A DNA stretch of 64,000 bases, from assembly GCA_037367405.1 (NCBI GenBank), contig JAZKJV010001870.1, forward strand, positions 434,001 through 498,000, given 5' to 3'. The position numbers and the translations under genes were made by a program. The notes beneath the pieces are model-generated. The model worked only from the letters and a program-made list of their open reading frames with translations. It was not told the origin of the DNA and did no database searches. This stretch comes from Ottelia alismoides. Taxonomy: Eukaryota > Streptophyta > Magnoliopsida > Alismatales > Hydrocharitaceae. Positions 21,889 to 34,626 of this stretch are shown here, in pieces. Positions within the stretch are counted from its first letter, which is position 1. Every line of letters begins with the position of its first letter.

Positions 21889-24590
21889 ACCAATTGCAAA
21901 TGTCATTAGAAGATTGGGATACAATTGTCAGACTTTATCTTATGAAATAAGAAAGTCAAAGTCAATGATTATATGTATATTATTCTGATGCTCTATCTGA
22001 ATCCTTCACTAAGGATTTTAGACATATTTGATAGTCATACTATCAACACATCAACTTATGGAAGTATTGGCATTCATCCAACTCTTTGGATGTCATATGG
22101 AAGTCACAGAAGTACAATCAACTCTTTGACTTTCCTTCTCACATGGGTCCAACCCATGCTTCCACTGTGCTCTCTTCATCTATAAACAACCATTGTTCAA
22201 GACAAAGAATCTCTTATGTTGAATTCAAAAGATTTCAATACAAGAGTACTTCAACATTTATACATGCTTCATTAAATTCATACAAAATGATTATTATGAA
22301 TCTTTATCAATGACTTGAGTATAGATAGTAGAATGATGACACTCATCATATCTACATACATCTCAACTCTTAGAGACTTAGGTTCAAGTAGGTATTCAAA
22401 CATTTTGAATACATCATCTCTTTCGAGCCACCATTCTGCATAATGCAGAGAACCATGTCATTCATGATTAAATGTCTAGAGCACATATGTATGTCAAAAT
22501 ATCTTCTTTTATTTTATAAAGATTATTCGACAATTACGATCACCATCGACTTGTCATTTCCAAAGTACACTCGATGAAAGATCAAGAATATAGAGACATA
22601 CGAACCCTAAGGTGATGTCTTATTATCTTATTTAATTGCATTCCTCATTATGTTGAGGAAACTTGCACATTGCAACCACATTCATTATGTGTCCAATTGC
22701 AAGTACAATATCTGGATCATGAGTCCAATCCATGATATTTTACTAGTTATCATTGAGTAAAACATTGAGTGGGTTTAATGAAGGATTATCTGAAATAAGA
22801 AATTTGCATAAGGGTATATATATTATATATACATATTTTACTTTGATTTAGGAATTTTTATATCAAAGTTGTCTTGCCTTGTCAACAATGAAAGTTCATT
22901 CCCTTAATCACTTTCAATGTAAGAGATATTCTTACCATTATATCTCTAGCAAGATCTGGGATCTCCTTTCCTATATTTGTCACATCCCAATAATATGAGA
23001 ACCTGTGACTCTGATAAAAAGAAGCGGGAACACATTCCACCTTGCAAGTCCAACTTGCATTTCCCAATTCGGTCTTTAACACCTGGGCCCACCACCCCTA
23101 AGATGATGTTGACCCGTCATTAATTGAACCAACCGTCAGCAGGCTTAAAACTCGCTATACGAAATCCAATATCGCCCCAATAATATGAGGACCTGATATT
23201 GGGGTCACTACGAATACGGCCTTACTCTTTCGAGAAGCAAAGAACCCGATCCAATTAAATCATATATAGGATCTGTCATTTCGGACAGGCGTCTCCTATA
23301 TACAACAACTAACGACGGAATTCTTTGCCTTGACGGGAGACCATGGATGTCACTTATGTGATCCTCCATCTCATATTCAAATTGTAATAATTAATTATCG
23401 CGAACCATATTCACATAATTAATTCTTCAAAGGAAATTACACATCTATTCATAATAAAGTGTTTATTGGACATAATTAATTTAATCACATTAAATTAATC
23501 ATTAATCAAATCATCAATCAACAAACTTGATTATTACTTGAATAGTAGGTATAATCTCAAAGTATGTATTATTCGAATTTTAATAATTAGAAAAATACAT
23601 TTTGACTTCTCCGGCATTATCCAGTCCCTAGCCGCTGCATATCCAGTACCGACGAGAGTGGGACGGACCACATACGTTGCAACCCGCGACCCCAATGCTC
23701 TTCGACTAGGCACCATATCCACCTCAGGAAAGGATAATGCCAGATAGATCATCATGTACTTTGAGATGCTCATCGATTTTTCAACCGAAATCATACCATA
23801 TAATACACATCAAAACAATTTTGATGATATTATAAGGAGATTTGCTAAACAAATCCCCAATCCTATTCAAGCAAGAGGGTTTTTCATGTAAAAGTTGTCC
23901 TACAACTATTGTAGGATAAACTAAGGTTCTTCATGAAAAAATGTTTGTTGATGATTTCATGTCAACCAATGATCAAGATCAACAATCTTATCATTATGGT
24001 TTAGGCAAATGTCATTCAATGAAATAATTATCTCTTTAAATATTTCACAAATATTTATCACTAATTATTTCAGAAAATTAATCATTAATTTTCATCATCA
24101 TATTTGAATGACTTATCACAAGGTTCATGATCAAAAGAAGCCAATTTCCAGCAGTGACCCCCAATCACTAAAATTAACTTATCTTGATCAATTTAAATCC
24201 AAATTGCAAAATCAGATTCCAAAGATTGCTAATTTCATTTATTAAGTAACCCAAGTGATAATTCACACATTTCGAGGTAGATCAAAACCGTAATTAACTC
24301 ATTAATCATGATTAGATCCGCAGTTCCCGCAACTGTGAATATATTCATATTCAAAAGGCCATATCTTGAGCAGATGAAGTCCAAATTACATAAACGTAGA
24401 TCCTATGGTTTCCTTATTTAATGGAGAACTAAAATAGAATTGAAAATTTTATGTTAAAACAATTTAAATAGAGCCAAAAAATTCAATTAAACAGAGGGCA
24501 AAAATTGAAATGCGACAAAAAATTTCGCGACCTTTTCAAAACCAAGTCGTCCTAGGTCTATGGATCGTATCCAAAACCTAATTCAACCTA
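19164..24590 (-). pseudogene. Decayed copia gag-pol interior of element C
   Basis: 5.4 kb without a usable frame. Minus-strand remnants can still be read. At 19654-19674 a copia RT/RNase H region motif PDICHAV is seen. At 20012-20023 the RT catalytic box is changed to NVDN (normally xVDD), within VLNVDNILIIWND. At 21238-21489 a GAG-pre-integrase/integrase start shows SLGHLSVDLINRLVR and RYGYV. The right part (21500-24590) should hold gag and leader; I recognise no domain there. A TA microsatellite sits at 21859-21886. Confidence 0.8.
21238..21489 (-). pseudogene. GAG-pre-integrase fragment, element C
   Basis: An 84-codon open remnant. LGHLSVDLINRLVR corresponds to the histidine arm of the copia pre-integrase zinc domain. 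The CxxC arm has lost its first cysteine (region HVNIVFKVKC). RYGYVISIDDYV corresponds to the start of the integrase core, in altered form. It precedes RT in the minus orientation, as expected for copia order (INT before RT). Confidence 0.75.
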
Positions 24591-24602
24591 GCTCTGATAC
24601 CA
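24591..24602 (-). promoter_or_regulatory. Primer-binding site of element C (initiator tRNA-Met type)
   Basis: Plus strand gctctgatacca, read on the minus strand as tggtatcagagc (extendable to tggtatcagagctagg), lies two bases from the LTR end. This is the standard plant copia primer site for initiator tRNA-Met. The same motif primes element G. Confidence 0.93.
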
Positions 24603-24604
24603 CT

Positions 24605-27134
24605 TGAAGTATATTGAGAATCCTCAAGCGCATCACGGAAGCATGTTGATCGAATCATATGCGATCAGGGCGACTAGTCGCACTAGTTGCTAGATGCGAC
24701 GGAAATTAAAATTTAAAACTAAAGATGAAACCACATGATCACGAGAACACTTATCAGATCGTTTCATCAAACCACAGAGTATAAGGAATACCTCTTGAAG
24801 CGTGGTTGCGATCGTGAGATCCCAAACAAGAGATCCTCCTGTCTTAAGTCCGGTCCACGAAGAACGCACTTGCGGGTACGATGATGAGTCGCGTTACTCC
24901 CGCAATCCTCGATGAAGATCCAAGCAATGGATCCCCATGATTTCGTCAAACAAAATCCGTCGTCTTCCTTTAGAGTTAGCAACTCCAAAGAAGAAGGAGA
25001 TCATCGAGTCGTCGAAGGCGAAAGCAAGATTCTCTCCTCCTCAATACACAAAGTGGACGGCCACTTGAAATTGAGATAGAGAGGCTAGACGAGAATGAGA
25101 GAGAGAGAGGAGTAGTCTTCTACAACTCTTGATGATGTACCAAGAAGGCTAGGCTAGCCCTCCTTTTATATTAGTTTAGGATCCAATGGATCTCAATCTA
25201 TAGGACACATAGATCCAACGGCCATGCTTGGTCTATGTAATAATCAATGGCTATGATTGTTGTTGGTTAAACTCAACAACATTTATTACATTTAAATTAA
25301 ATATATGTTGCAACATTATCAACACATTTTAATTTAACATAAATAAATTTATCAAGAGATAATGTGATAACAAAAAAGGGAGGCAACAAACCACCCTAAA
25401 TTATAGGGGGCGTCACCTACGAATAAGTCATAGGTGATGCCATCTTTTATTTAGGTGGTTATTTTGTCTTCTTTTATTTTATCTTGTTATCTCTATTATT
25501 GCAATAATATGCACCAAATTAATTCCAAGTTAATTTGTGAATATTTCCATCATGCCATCGAAAAAAATGTGAATCAAATTCACAACCCAAACTAATTTGT
25601 AAATTACATTTCCAATTAATTAATAAATGTGAATCCAATCCACATTTAATATTTAGAGAATGCTATTTACAAAATTTCTCTCTCTTAGATATATATATTA
25701 TAAATCGTATTTATAATACACATATATCATGGATGGTATTATCCACATTATCTAATCCTTGATAATTAAATTCTATTTAATTATCTTGGATAATTATTCT
25801 CTCAATATGAATCTCATTCATACTATTCTTGATATTAAATCTCATTTAATCATCAAGTCCTTCTTGCTTGGATATGTAGTTCATCAAAAGAATTATTCTT
25901 GAACCCCTTCAAGAATAATGTGCTTTCTCCGCAGATACTTGGAGATAAGGACAGGGCGATTGTATTGTTCCACATATAGTGACTTGGATATTGAGATCTT
26001 ATCTCAAATCCAGATCTTACAAACCTTCCACAGATGCTTGATTAAATCAAGATCGCAAATCTAATCTTCTCATTGAATCTGAATCTCATTCTGACCAATG
26101 TCCAACACTTGGACTAAGATCGGATTGCTTCTCTATTGAAAAGGAGTCACTAAACTCCAGACCTATTTCATCACTCCCTCGGAATGGAAGCATCATGGAT
26201 ATACAATCGTTATGATCACATCACCCTCGGGTATTCCCAATACCTGTACATCCTGCATACTAGAAGACCTATGACCAACCCAAAGATCAAGATCAATTTT
26301 ATACTGTCTTCTTCAGGGTTTTATCAATAAGTTCTCATTTGATCATTGGGATTTGGTATCGATCATATACTTTCCAAAAGCATATATCATACCTAGGTCT
26401 TGATCATATACTTTCCAAAAGTATATATCAAACCTACAAATTCAGTCAAGCTTCCAAAGCGAGATGACCGTGCACGGAATTTGATTCTTCCCGATATCTC
26501 ATGAGTGAGCTCATGTCTTCCGGTTCAGTAGTGAACATGTATGATCCCTTTGAGAGATCGTATTACTCATATGCCCTTATATGCACACCAACTCGCCGGT
26601 GTATAGACCTTGGTTAGGCCATCAACCTATCGGTCTGCCAAATGTACATACTCAGACATATAGTAATACATCTGTCTCTGGTCAGAGGATGCGTGCCTAT
26701 GCTGTGACAGCATTCAACATAGGACTTAGGTTATCTCGATCTCGTTAAGTCAACCCATTGACCTAACTAATCTGAGACCTCCGAATCTCTATTCCTATGC
26801 AGAGGACCTGCATCAAGAGGTCGGTCAGATATCAACCTATGTGAGAAAGGATTGCCATCTCCTACTCAGGCTGGAGATCATCTCTTAACAATCATTTGAC
26901 GGTGCTTGATGAGTCCTCAATCTAACCCTTTAGAATTTCATCCAAGCACCAGCCTCTATGACTCAATTATTGAATCAACAACTGTATGATTATTAAGATG
27001 GCCATGGTATATAACCCTAATTGTACAGAGGGACCTATTTATGCAAATTATTTATTCTTCATTTCAGATTAGGGAATGATATTCGCAATAACATTTATTG
27101 CATAATGGCTCACCGTGGGCTCGCATGTCCAACA
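24605..27134 (-). mobile_element. Right LTR (5' LTR) of element C
   Basis: 2530 bp, tgaagtatat...gtccaaca, paired with the left LTR. TATA-like box at 25164-25170 (plus strand ttttata) and inverted repeat at 25409-25441, slightly degraded relative to the left copy. Followed by the second copy of the target duplication tagag. Confidence 0.93.
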
Positions 27135-27935
27135 TAGAGATCACATCATCTCTAGGTTCGGGATCCCCAAAGTATTGATATCAGATGGGAGTATCCACTT
27201 TGTGAACAGTGATGTGAAGAAGCTCTTGAAGGATTACAGCATCGAACACCGTCTTTCTAGTCCTTACCACCCACAGACCAATGGCATGGCAAAGGTGTCG
27301 AATATGGAGGTAAAAACCATATTGTAGAAGATTGTCTGCCCAGACAGGAAGGACTGGTCTCAGATTTTTATCAGGTCCTATGGCTTATAGGATAGCTTAC
27401 AAGACACCATTAGGGACCTCCCCATTCAGGATGGTATTTGGAAAGTCTTGCCATTTGCCCACAAAGTTAGTGCACAAATCAGAATGGGCAATTAAAAAGG
27501 TCAACTGGAGCACACCTAGGGCAGAGATAGAGAGAGATGGATCTGAATGAGCTTGTGGAAGTCAGAAATCGGGCATATGACAACAATGTAGTATACAAGG
27601 ACAAAGTAAAGTGCTGGCATGATAGATATATCAGACGAAAGACCTTTGTTCCTAGACAGAAGGTATGGTTGTTTAATGCAAGGCTAAAGGTTTTCCAAGG
27701 CAAGCTAAAATCCAAGTGGACAGACCCATTCATTGTTCGTGTTGTGCATGATAGTGGGTGTGTTGAGATCTCAGATCTCACAGATGACGCACAGGAATTC
27801 CTAGTCAATGGACAACTGTTGAAGCACTTTATCGAACCCAATGAACATTTAGTCCATGTTGAGGAGATTGTATTCATGCGCGAGACAGACTTGGCACATA
27901 CACATAGAGCCGCGCATGAGACCTTTCAACAGTGA
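27135..27935 (+). pseudogene. INT: Integrase, C-terminal half, element B
   Basis: Homology resumes directly after element C with DHIISRFGIPKVLISDG (second catalytic aspartate present). Further on, the catalytic glutamate is replaced by lysine (NGMAKVSN, codon 27292-27294). Stops and frame changes lie between 27328 and 27540. Then comes an open stretch with YKDKVKCWHDRYI, WLFNARLKVFQGKLKSKW and a natural-looking stop at 27933-27935. The C-terminal part matches element A closely in layout. Confidence 0.92.
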
Positions 27936-28065
27936 GCTCGTCATCAACATCATCTAGAAAGATTTAGACCGCGATCCTTGTATATACCCACCATTCCTGT
28001 ACATTCTTCTCCTCCCTCCCGCGACTCTGATCACTCGCCCCAACTTCATATATTTCCATCTACGA

Positions 28066-28419
28066 ATATACTCGGGATAACCAGATCCTAAGTATAGGGG
28101 GAGAGTCATCTGAGTTAATTCACTGTACATCCTCCATATCACATCGGTCCTCATATTCACTCTCATCCTATGTTGAGGCTGACCTGGGCCTAAGTATAGG
28201 GGGGACTGATGCCCATCTTGTATCCATCCACTCCCCCTCTTGACCTCGTCCGCCCCGCTTGTGATCTTCTTCTACACTCAGGTTGCCAGAGCCTAAGTAT
28301 AAGGGGGTCGGACGACTTTTATACATTTTTGTAATTTTATCTCTCTTACGCTTAGTAAGAGCTATGTCTTTTTCCTCGCTTTTGGTGCTCTAAGGACATA
28401 GCACACGCTAAGTATAGGG
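28066..28419 (+). repeat. Degraded PPT-like hairpin array, element B
   Basis: Four units keep the right arm and G-run: cctaagtataggggg at 28087-28101, the equivalent at 28188-28204, cctaagtataaggggg at 28292-28307, and the long unit ending gctaagtataggga near 28419. Left arms persist with mismatches (tatactcggga, tatgttgaggc, tacactcagg). The long unit keeps gctatgtc/gacatagc pairing. Order and spacing match elements A and E. Confidence 0.75.
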
Positions 28420-28520
28420 AGGCATGTATATATTACATATATACTTTACCCATAACTCATACTTTCACGTATTTTCGCATATTTTTTATGTATTACACAA
28501 TACTTACGGGATGGGCAAAA

Positions 28521-28676
28521 ATGGAGAAAAATGTTAGTAAAATATATGTATATTTGTATATCGTATAACACTTGTACAATTTATATAATACTTATAAAAT
28601 GGAGAAAAATGTTGGTAAAATATATGTATACTTGTATATCGTATAACACTTGTACAATTTATATAATACTTATAAA
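28521..28676 (+). repeat. 78-bp tandem duplication
   Basis: Two direct copies of a 78-bp A/T-rich unit (28521-28598 and 28599-28676), starting atggagaaaaatgtt and differing at about two positions. Local slippage duplication in the 3' UTR of element B. Confidence 0.88.
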
Positions 28677-29937
28677 ACTCTTGTAAATTATTGTAACACA
28701 GGAGGTATGCCAATTTTGGAAAAAAAATGGAAAAATCGAAATCAAAAGTGTCTTATTTACTCTTGCACATCATCATCTCTTAAAAAGAAAGAAAAAGAGT
28801 CTTGCATTGCATTCATCTACATAGCATGTCATCTACACCTCATCTGCATATTTAGCATATGCAAGGTGAAAAGTTAGCGGGTTCTGAACCAAGTTAAGAA
28901 GCGATGTTGAGGAGGGACTTGATGTGACCTTAATCCACCTAATTTCAGAGGAACCTTATAGGAACTGGAGTTAGATTTCTCAGGTGAAGTGACTTAATTC
29001 TTTGAGTCCGCAAGTCTATGTTCACATGTCATCTCGATTAGTCTAAGTAGAATATCTCATGCACACACGTGATTCTTTTAGACAGTGATCTAACTTGGAC
29101 ATGCACAATGCACGTAGCTCTTCATTGATGAGGTGGTGAGGAAGTAGAATCCTTTAGCTTGGAGTAGCACACGGGTGGAAACATCCGTCCTCCTCTAGGG
29201 AGGGTAGTGCATCTCAACCTAGTATGGTGGTGTTGACATCTAAGGATGAGATGTTGTGGGTTGCAATAATGCTTCAAAAGAGGGATAGTCTACTGGCTGA
29301 AGAGGAAAAACTCCTGATGTACATGCCGAACCTTGTATATAGTTCAAAAAAATGCAAGAACTCCAAAAAAGTAGACAGGCCAGATAGAAAATAAAATACC
29401 TATCGGAGTATGTATATTAGCAAGAAGTCTGCAGCTGGATGACTTGGCTACACTAGTCAGGCATCCCCGGATTAAGTAGCTACACTGGCTACCGTCCATT
29501 CTTTCTCCACTTCCTCCTCTTGAGCTGGTTGCACTTAAACTTACAAGGGAATACCCCGCTCCTCGAGGAAAGAGTTACTAAACTGGGTAATTAGAGTTAC
29601 CTTGTTAGAGGATGCTGGTTCTGAGCCATTTCGGATGTGGAGAGCTATTTTACACTTGCACAGTACAAGTAAGAATCATAGTCATCAAAAATTTGCGTTT
29701 GGGGATTTGTTCTGACCTGACTATTGAGGAGTCTTGAATAGAAGACTTGTGGAACTTAAAGTTTGTTAGGTCTTAAATTCAGATCTCAATAAGGTTCCGC
29801 CACATAAGTAATCCAGAGGTCGAGTCAAGCTCCATTTTCAACTTTTGTTCATGATCTTAGTATGGAACCCAAAATCATTTCACTCTTGCATTTCATTTTA
29901 GTTGCTTGGGGACGAGCAAGGTTTAAGTATAAAAGGT

Positions 29938-32900
29938 TGATGAATCTGTGATTCATCACTCTTAAAGTTGAAAATAAAGCCTTGTTCTCGAGTAATTAGG
30001 AGCATATTTCCACCAATATTGCATAATTATCACTCATGCATGCATTGATAACATCTACATTATAGCATTCGCATCTGCACTAAATAAGAAGTCAAATTCA
30101 CTTGTAAAAATCACTTGTAAATATTCATCATGTTTCACCTAGTTGTATATATTCTATACTAACTCCAAATCCAATAAAATCAACTTCATAGTGTATATAT
30201 TACTGACAAATAATACAAAGGAAAATACCAAAGATTTCTAACTTGAATAATTACCCAATAAAACCCCCAAACCTAGTTAGAGATCGTACGCCTTAGAATG
30301 CACATATCTCTCTCATACAACCTCTGATCTAGGTCTACTCACTTTTAAATTAGTACACATTCAAAGGTCTTAAAAATGAGACCAATTTCATTTAAATCAG
30401 AGCTCGTATGCAAAACTTGGGTTTTGGGACCCCATTGTACACTATATGTATGTATATTTGTACCCTTGTATTTCAGTACTTGACCTCATTTCCGTTTTTG
30501 GTCAACATGAAACTTTAGATCTCATCGAGATTTACAGCTTTCATGTTTTGAGTTTTTCCAAATTCGGCCGTCTTCCCCCCTTATCTCACTTTCTTTTCCA
30601 GACATCCAGATTGGGCCACGTGGCACCCTCTGATTGCGCCATGCGACCCACTCATCTGCCCGCCACGCGCCTCACCTCTGGGTTGTTAGATCGTCCTCAC
30701 CACCTTCAGATCTGGGCCCTTCATAATGCATCACCATGCATCCGTCCGATCAAGGGCCCAGATCAAATATGATTTGTTCTCCAGCACCGCCCTTTCCTAG
30801 TGTCATACGTCACGCTCATAGCCACCCGATGGCGGCCCCTTCCTTCAGATCTTGGCCATTCAATCTCACCTGAACCCCAACCCTTGGATCATCATCCAAG
30901 ATCTCATCACAACCACTCCTTTCCGCCTCCACCTCCTTGCGCCACGTGGTTCACCATGTGCTGCTAGATCACTTCCATCCGTGCCATTCATCCCACTCTA
31001 AATTCTGACCATCCGATCCTACGTCAGATCTCATCTCCACCTCTCATAAGTTCCACTCATTTGCTCGCCACGTGTCGTTATGTCCTTCGATCTTGACCCT
31101 CGGATCTAATCCTACCCTTTCCCGCGCGCCCTTCTCCTAACCGCTGGATTACGAGATCCAACATCCAGGACATTGTCTTCCTCCTCCGGCTGCCTTCCTC
31201 GTGCACGTCGCCCACTTTGCCCACTCACCGGCCCCTTCCTATTTTCTCCTCCACTACAGCCACCATCTCCACTCATTGACCGCTCCACGATGAAGCCCAC
31301 ACTCCCTTCATCTTTGCCAAAGGCCACTTCCACCATGATCCCCTCTCCTTTGCTCCACAAACTCCACCCGAACCTCGCCTTCCATCGCATGTACCTCCAT
31401 CTTATCCCTATAAATTCCCCGCCTCCAGCCAACTTTTAGATCATCCGTCCTTGCAAGAGAGAACCTAGAGATCCCCTCTACCAATCAATGACAGTGATTT
31501 GGGCTTAGAAGCGAGCGACGACAGGTTCCATCTCCGGCGAGATCCACGGCAAACTCCGCCCTGTTGCAGCTCCTTCGAAGGGCTGCACGAGCTCGGGACG
31601 CTACCGACCTTTGAGCGAAGACCAGGAAGCTCTTCTTCGAGCTTCTGACCCCAGGTAGACCCCTCTGTCATCTTATCTGATCTCCATATCCTTTCTTCGC
31701 ATTTTTCTCTGATTTTATTCAGTCGCTCCGATCGCTTCCATCCTCGCCTGACCATCCCTTGAGCTCCGCCTTGGAGCTCCCATCTTCCCGAGGTAGTCCA
31801 TCTCCTATGATATCACCTTCCACTTCACTCCGATCATAGCTCCGTCGGGCACGACGGAATACCACCTTCGGCCATCACCACTACACGCCTCATGCCTCAC
31901 CACACTCGCACGCCTCCCACGAACACGATGCACTTGCTTTTTGGCATAGAATAACCCTGCAGGTACTCCTATCTTTACTGAACAGAACGTCGTCGGAGCG
32001 TCATTCGAGCTTTGACATCTCCATCCTAAGGACTTCCACAGCTGCTTCTAGGACCTCCGGTAGCTTCCCGACACTTCCACGACCAATCCTAGCATCTCAT
32101 GAGCTATCAGCGAGCTTCATCGACCACTAACGAAGGAGGCGGAGCAAGGAGCCCATCGTCAGAGCCCCTCCAAGTCCGTCGCAGGAGGCGACGGACCGAA
32201 GGATCACGAAGGCAGCTGCCGTCCGATCCTCTCGATCGGATGGTTCTCGCCTCGATACATCGCCCTGAGCCTGCCACCGTTGGATCGAGATAGATCTAAC
32301 GGACCACGTCGCACTACGTAGCAGCTGCCCTGAGCTTCAGCCTCCGTTGGCATCTCGATCCAACGGCCAATAGTCAGCCATGTCTCTTCATCCCCGCAAT
32401 CATTGGATCACTCCAGATCTAGCGACTCAGCATTCGCCACGTGGAGACTCCGAGCCTCTTCCACAAACCTAGGCTTGGAGCAACCGAAGCAGACCCGAGG
32501 CTGGTCCGAGCCTCCTGAGCCACCCGAGCCTCCGCCCGAGCCTCGATCGTCGTCTGAGCCTAGACCCGCACGTGATTCTCACGTGAGGGCTAGGTAACTT
32601 ACACAGAGGCCCCTGTAACTTTTAGAAATTACATATCAGTCTCTGCCAGGCACGTCTCGCGAGGAGCGAATGTCCGAGTACCAGGCATGATGGCGCTGAA
32701 GTAACCCATGGCCCCAAAGCGAAGGAGGTGATGTCCCTATCTGATTAGAGAATGTGCGGCCAATTCTTTCCCTGAATGCCAAATCCTCCCGGCTTGCGGA
32801 GCAAAAAGAATAAAGATGTCGTCGATCAAGTTTTTAATGAATTTATAGTCAGATCGTCTCCAACATGGACCCGGTGAAATTGAATTCTCTGTGAAGATGC

Positions 32901-34130
32901 GGAGTACCAACAGCTAGACGGTAAGACCCCGTGCACCTTCACTATAGCTTCGTAGTGACAACCATCGATCGAATGTTTAGGATAGGTGGGAAAACAACCT
33001 AATTGGCTTATAACTATTTTCCATATTTTCGACCATCAATATAGTGCTTCCGGGATGCGAAAGCCATTGCATGAATTGTCTTCTGAGCCACTGCTACCAT
33101 GTCTTTGTGGGAATTTTGCATCCACCCCCTCCGCATTATAGGTAATTGCATTTAAGTCCCTGTCAGCACGTTTTATTTTAGCAACTTTTATTTTATGTAT
33201 TGCATTTTGGTCCCTGTCTTTGCACGTATATTTAAGTGTCCATATTTCATCATTTTTAAATTCTAAAAAATGCATGTTGTAGCCTAACTTGTCCTTTATC
33301 TCAATTGACAGATGTTTTATTTTTTTATGAGTCATCTGGAATTTAGTAATATTAAATTGGTGAAATTTTTATATTTTGCCCGTTGTATGCCTTTTAATTC
33401 ATATTAAATTCTTTGTTTCTCCAAAAATCACCATAAAATCACATTAGACTTAGGATAAAGTATTCTACACTGTTCCAAAAATCATTGACTTACCTGCATC
33501 ACGAGGCCTGAATAAATTAAACAGTGATTTGCTTCATTGATTTTTAGTAGGTCCAATTCACATAGAATTTTGGGTTTATTTAGTTTCATGGATTCATCAT
33601 ACTTAGATTCATCTAGGATAATTTTTATATCTAAAAATAATGTGTTTTAGTATTTATTAAAATTCATCTTACAAAAATCACCCTGCATTCATCTTTAATT
33701 CATATTAAATTCATACATAGTCTAAAAATTCCAAAAAAATTGTAGATACTTAATTCCATTGATTCCATATTCTGGTCAATTTTCATAATTTTTAGACTTC
33801 AAGTGATCATCTTTCTGGATTATCTTGAAAATTTGGCTTGAAATTGCATTGTTTTTCCTTTATTGCATAAAAATTTATAAAAACAAAACAAAAATATTCT
33901 TCATAAAATATGATCTCTAAATTAACTAAAAATTTACCTAAGGAGATAGATGCCTCCCTGAGTTCGACCTTGGGCTTTCCCAAGTAAAATAAATCATGCC
34001 GCTTAAACTTGATATTCCATTAGGTTTGAGTGGTTTTTGACGAAGTCTCGATTACCCGACTGCAACGAACTAAACTTTTAATCCGATCGATAATTTGATT
34101 GAATTAGCAATGGTAGACGAGGCAACATCA
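29938..34130 (+). mobile_element. 3' LTR of element B
   Basis: The start is clear (tgatgaatctg directly after the purine tract). The end is inferred at 34130 (ggcaacatca) from the terminal atca rule and from the distance to the shared U5 motif gttcgacct (33963), which is about 190 bp from the end in element E. The G/C-rich centre (30560-32600) contains six CACGTG boxes and a TATA box at 31409-31415 (tataaat). No partner LTR is in the window. The last 100 bp of the boundary are uncertain. Confidence 0.75.
31409..31415 (+). promoter_or_regulatory. TATA box in LTR of element B
   Basis: Sequence ccctataaattcc sits downstream of a G-box-rich region and upstream of a pyrimidine-rich leader. Position within the LTR (about 1.47 kb from its start) is comparable with the TATA box of element E (about 1.57 kb from its LTR start). 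Confidence 0.6.
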
Positions 34131-34626
34131 CAGTCTAGTGTAGCATTACCAGATCCTGGAGTTTCACCATCTTCTTCTCCACCACCACTACCTTTTTCGT
34201 TCAAAGAGAGATACAGTTCGCAATCAACACAAAAGTAGTATATACCCGTCGCAGAATCTCCTTCTGCACCAGCAATAACCTGTCATGTTTTTTATTTTAT
34301 TTTTCTACCCCTATTTTGGATAAGACTGTACAAGCTGGTGTTGGTTGTCCAACTGGTATGAGGATTCTATTATGAATAAAGGAATTGAGCAGTTGAGCGT
34401 TTCATCTGATTCTATACAATTTCGTTTTGCATTGAATAAAATAAAAAAACTAAAAACAACCCTATCAGATCCTGGAGTGGTAGAGACCTTACAGAAAATC
34501 TTCCTAGAAATGCCACTTCTTAAGGCCATGGAGTACATGCCTGCTGTGAAAAATGGAATGAAAAAAGCACGTACTCAAAAGTATCAAACAAAGCACAACA
34601 AATGAAAGAAGATAGAGAAACATATC
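34131..34626 (+). pseudogene. Gag-protease linker remnant of element D
   Basis: A broken coding stretch. From 34345 an 86-codon frame reads QKIFLEMPLLKAMEYMP followed by a basic segment KNGMKKARTQKY, the counterpart of the region just upstream of the protease in element A (EALEHIPLFKKNLKEK). Upstream, 34131-34340 encodes a serine/proline-rich stretch interrupted by stops. No start can be assigned. Confidence 0.65.

Larger units (their letters stand above)
16630..27134 (-). mobile_element. Element C: Ty1/copia LTR retrotransposon, degenerate
   Basis: 10,505 bp with direct LTRs at 16630-19163 and 24605-27134, flanked by the 5-bp duplication tagag (16625-16629 and 27135-27139). The minus orientation is shown by the initiator-tRNA-Met type primer site next to the right LTR, and by a purine-rich tract next to the left LTR. 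Interior motifs (VDN, PDICHAV and a GAG-pre-integrase segment) place it in Ty1/copia. There is no long open frame in the interior, so it is dead. Confidence 0.95.
27936..29937 (+). other. 3' UTR of element B
   Basis: 2.0 kb of non-coding sequence between the pol stop and the 3' LTR. It holds the degraded hairpin array (28066-28419), a tandem duplication (28521-28676) and an otherwise featureless part. It ends at the purine-rich tract gtttaagtataaaaggt immediately before the LTR, a weakened polypurine tract compared with the G-run of element E. Confidence 0.8.

Noticed and set aside
22882..23794. Minus-strand ORFs of 66 and 86 codons in the right interior of C
   Set aside because: In the gag/leader region of a dead copia element, with no recognisable gag motif; cannot be supported as genes.
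31112..31755. ORFs of about 90-105 codons in the LTR of B
   Set aside because: Same G/C-rich composition effect; 31173-31439 spans the TATA box, so it would be promoter, not coding.
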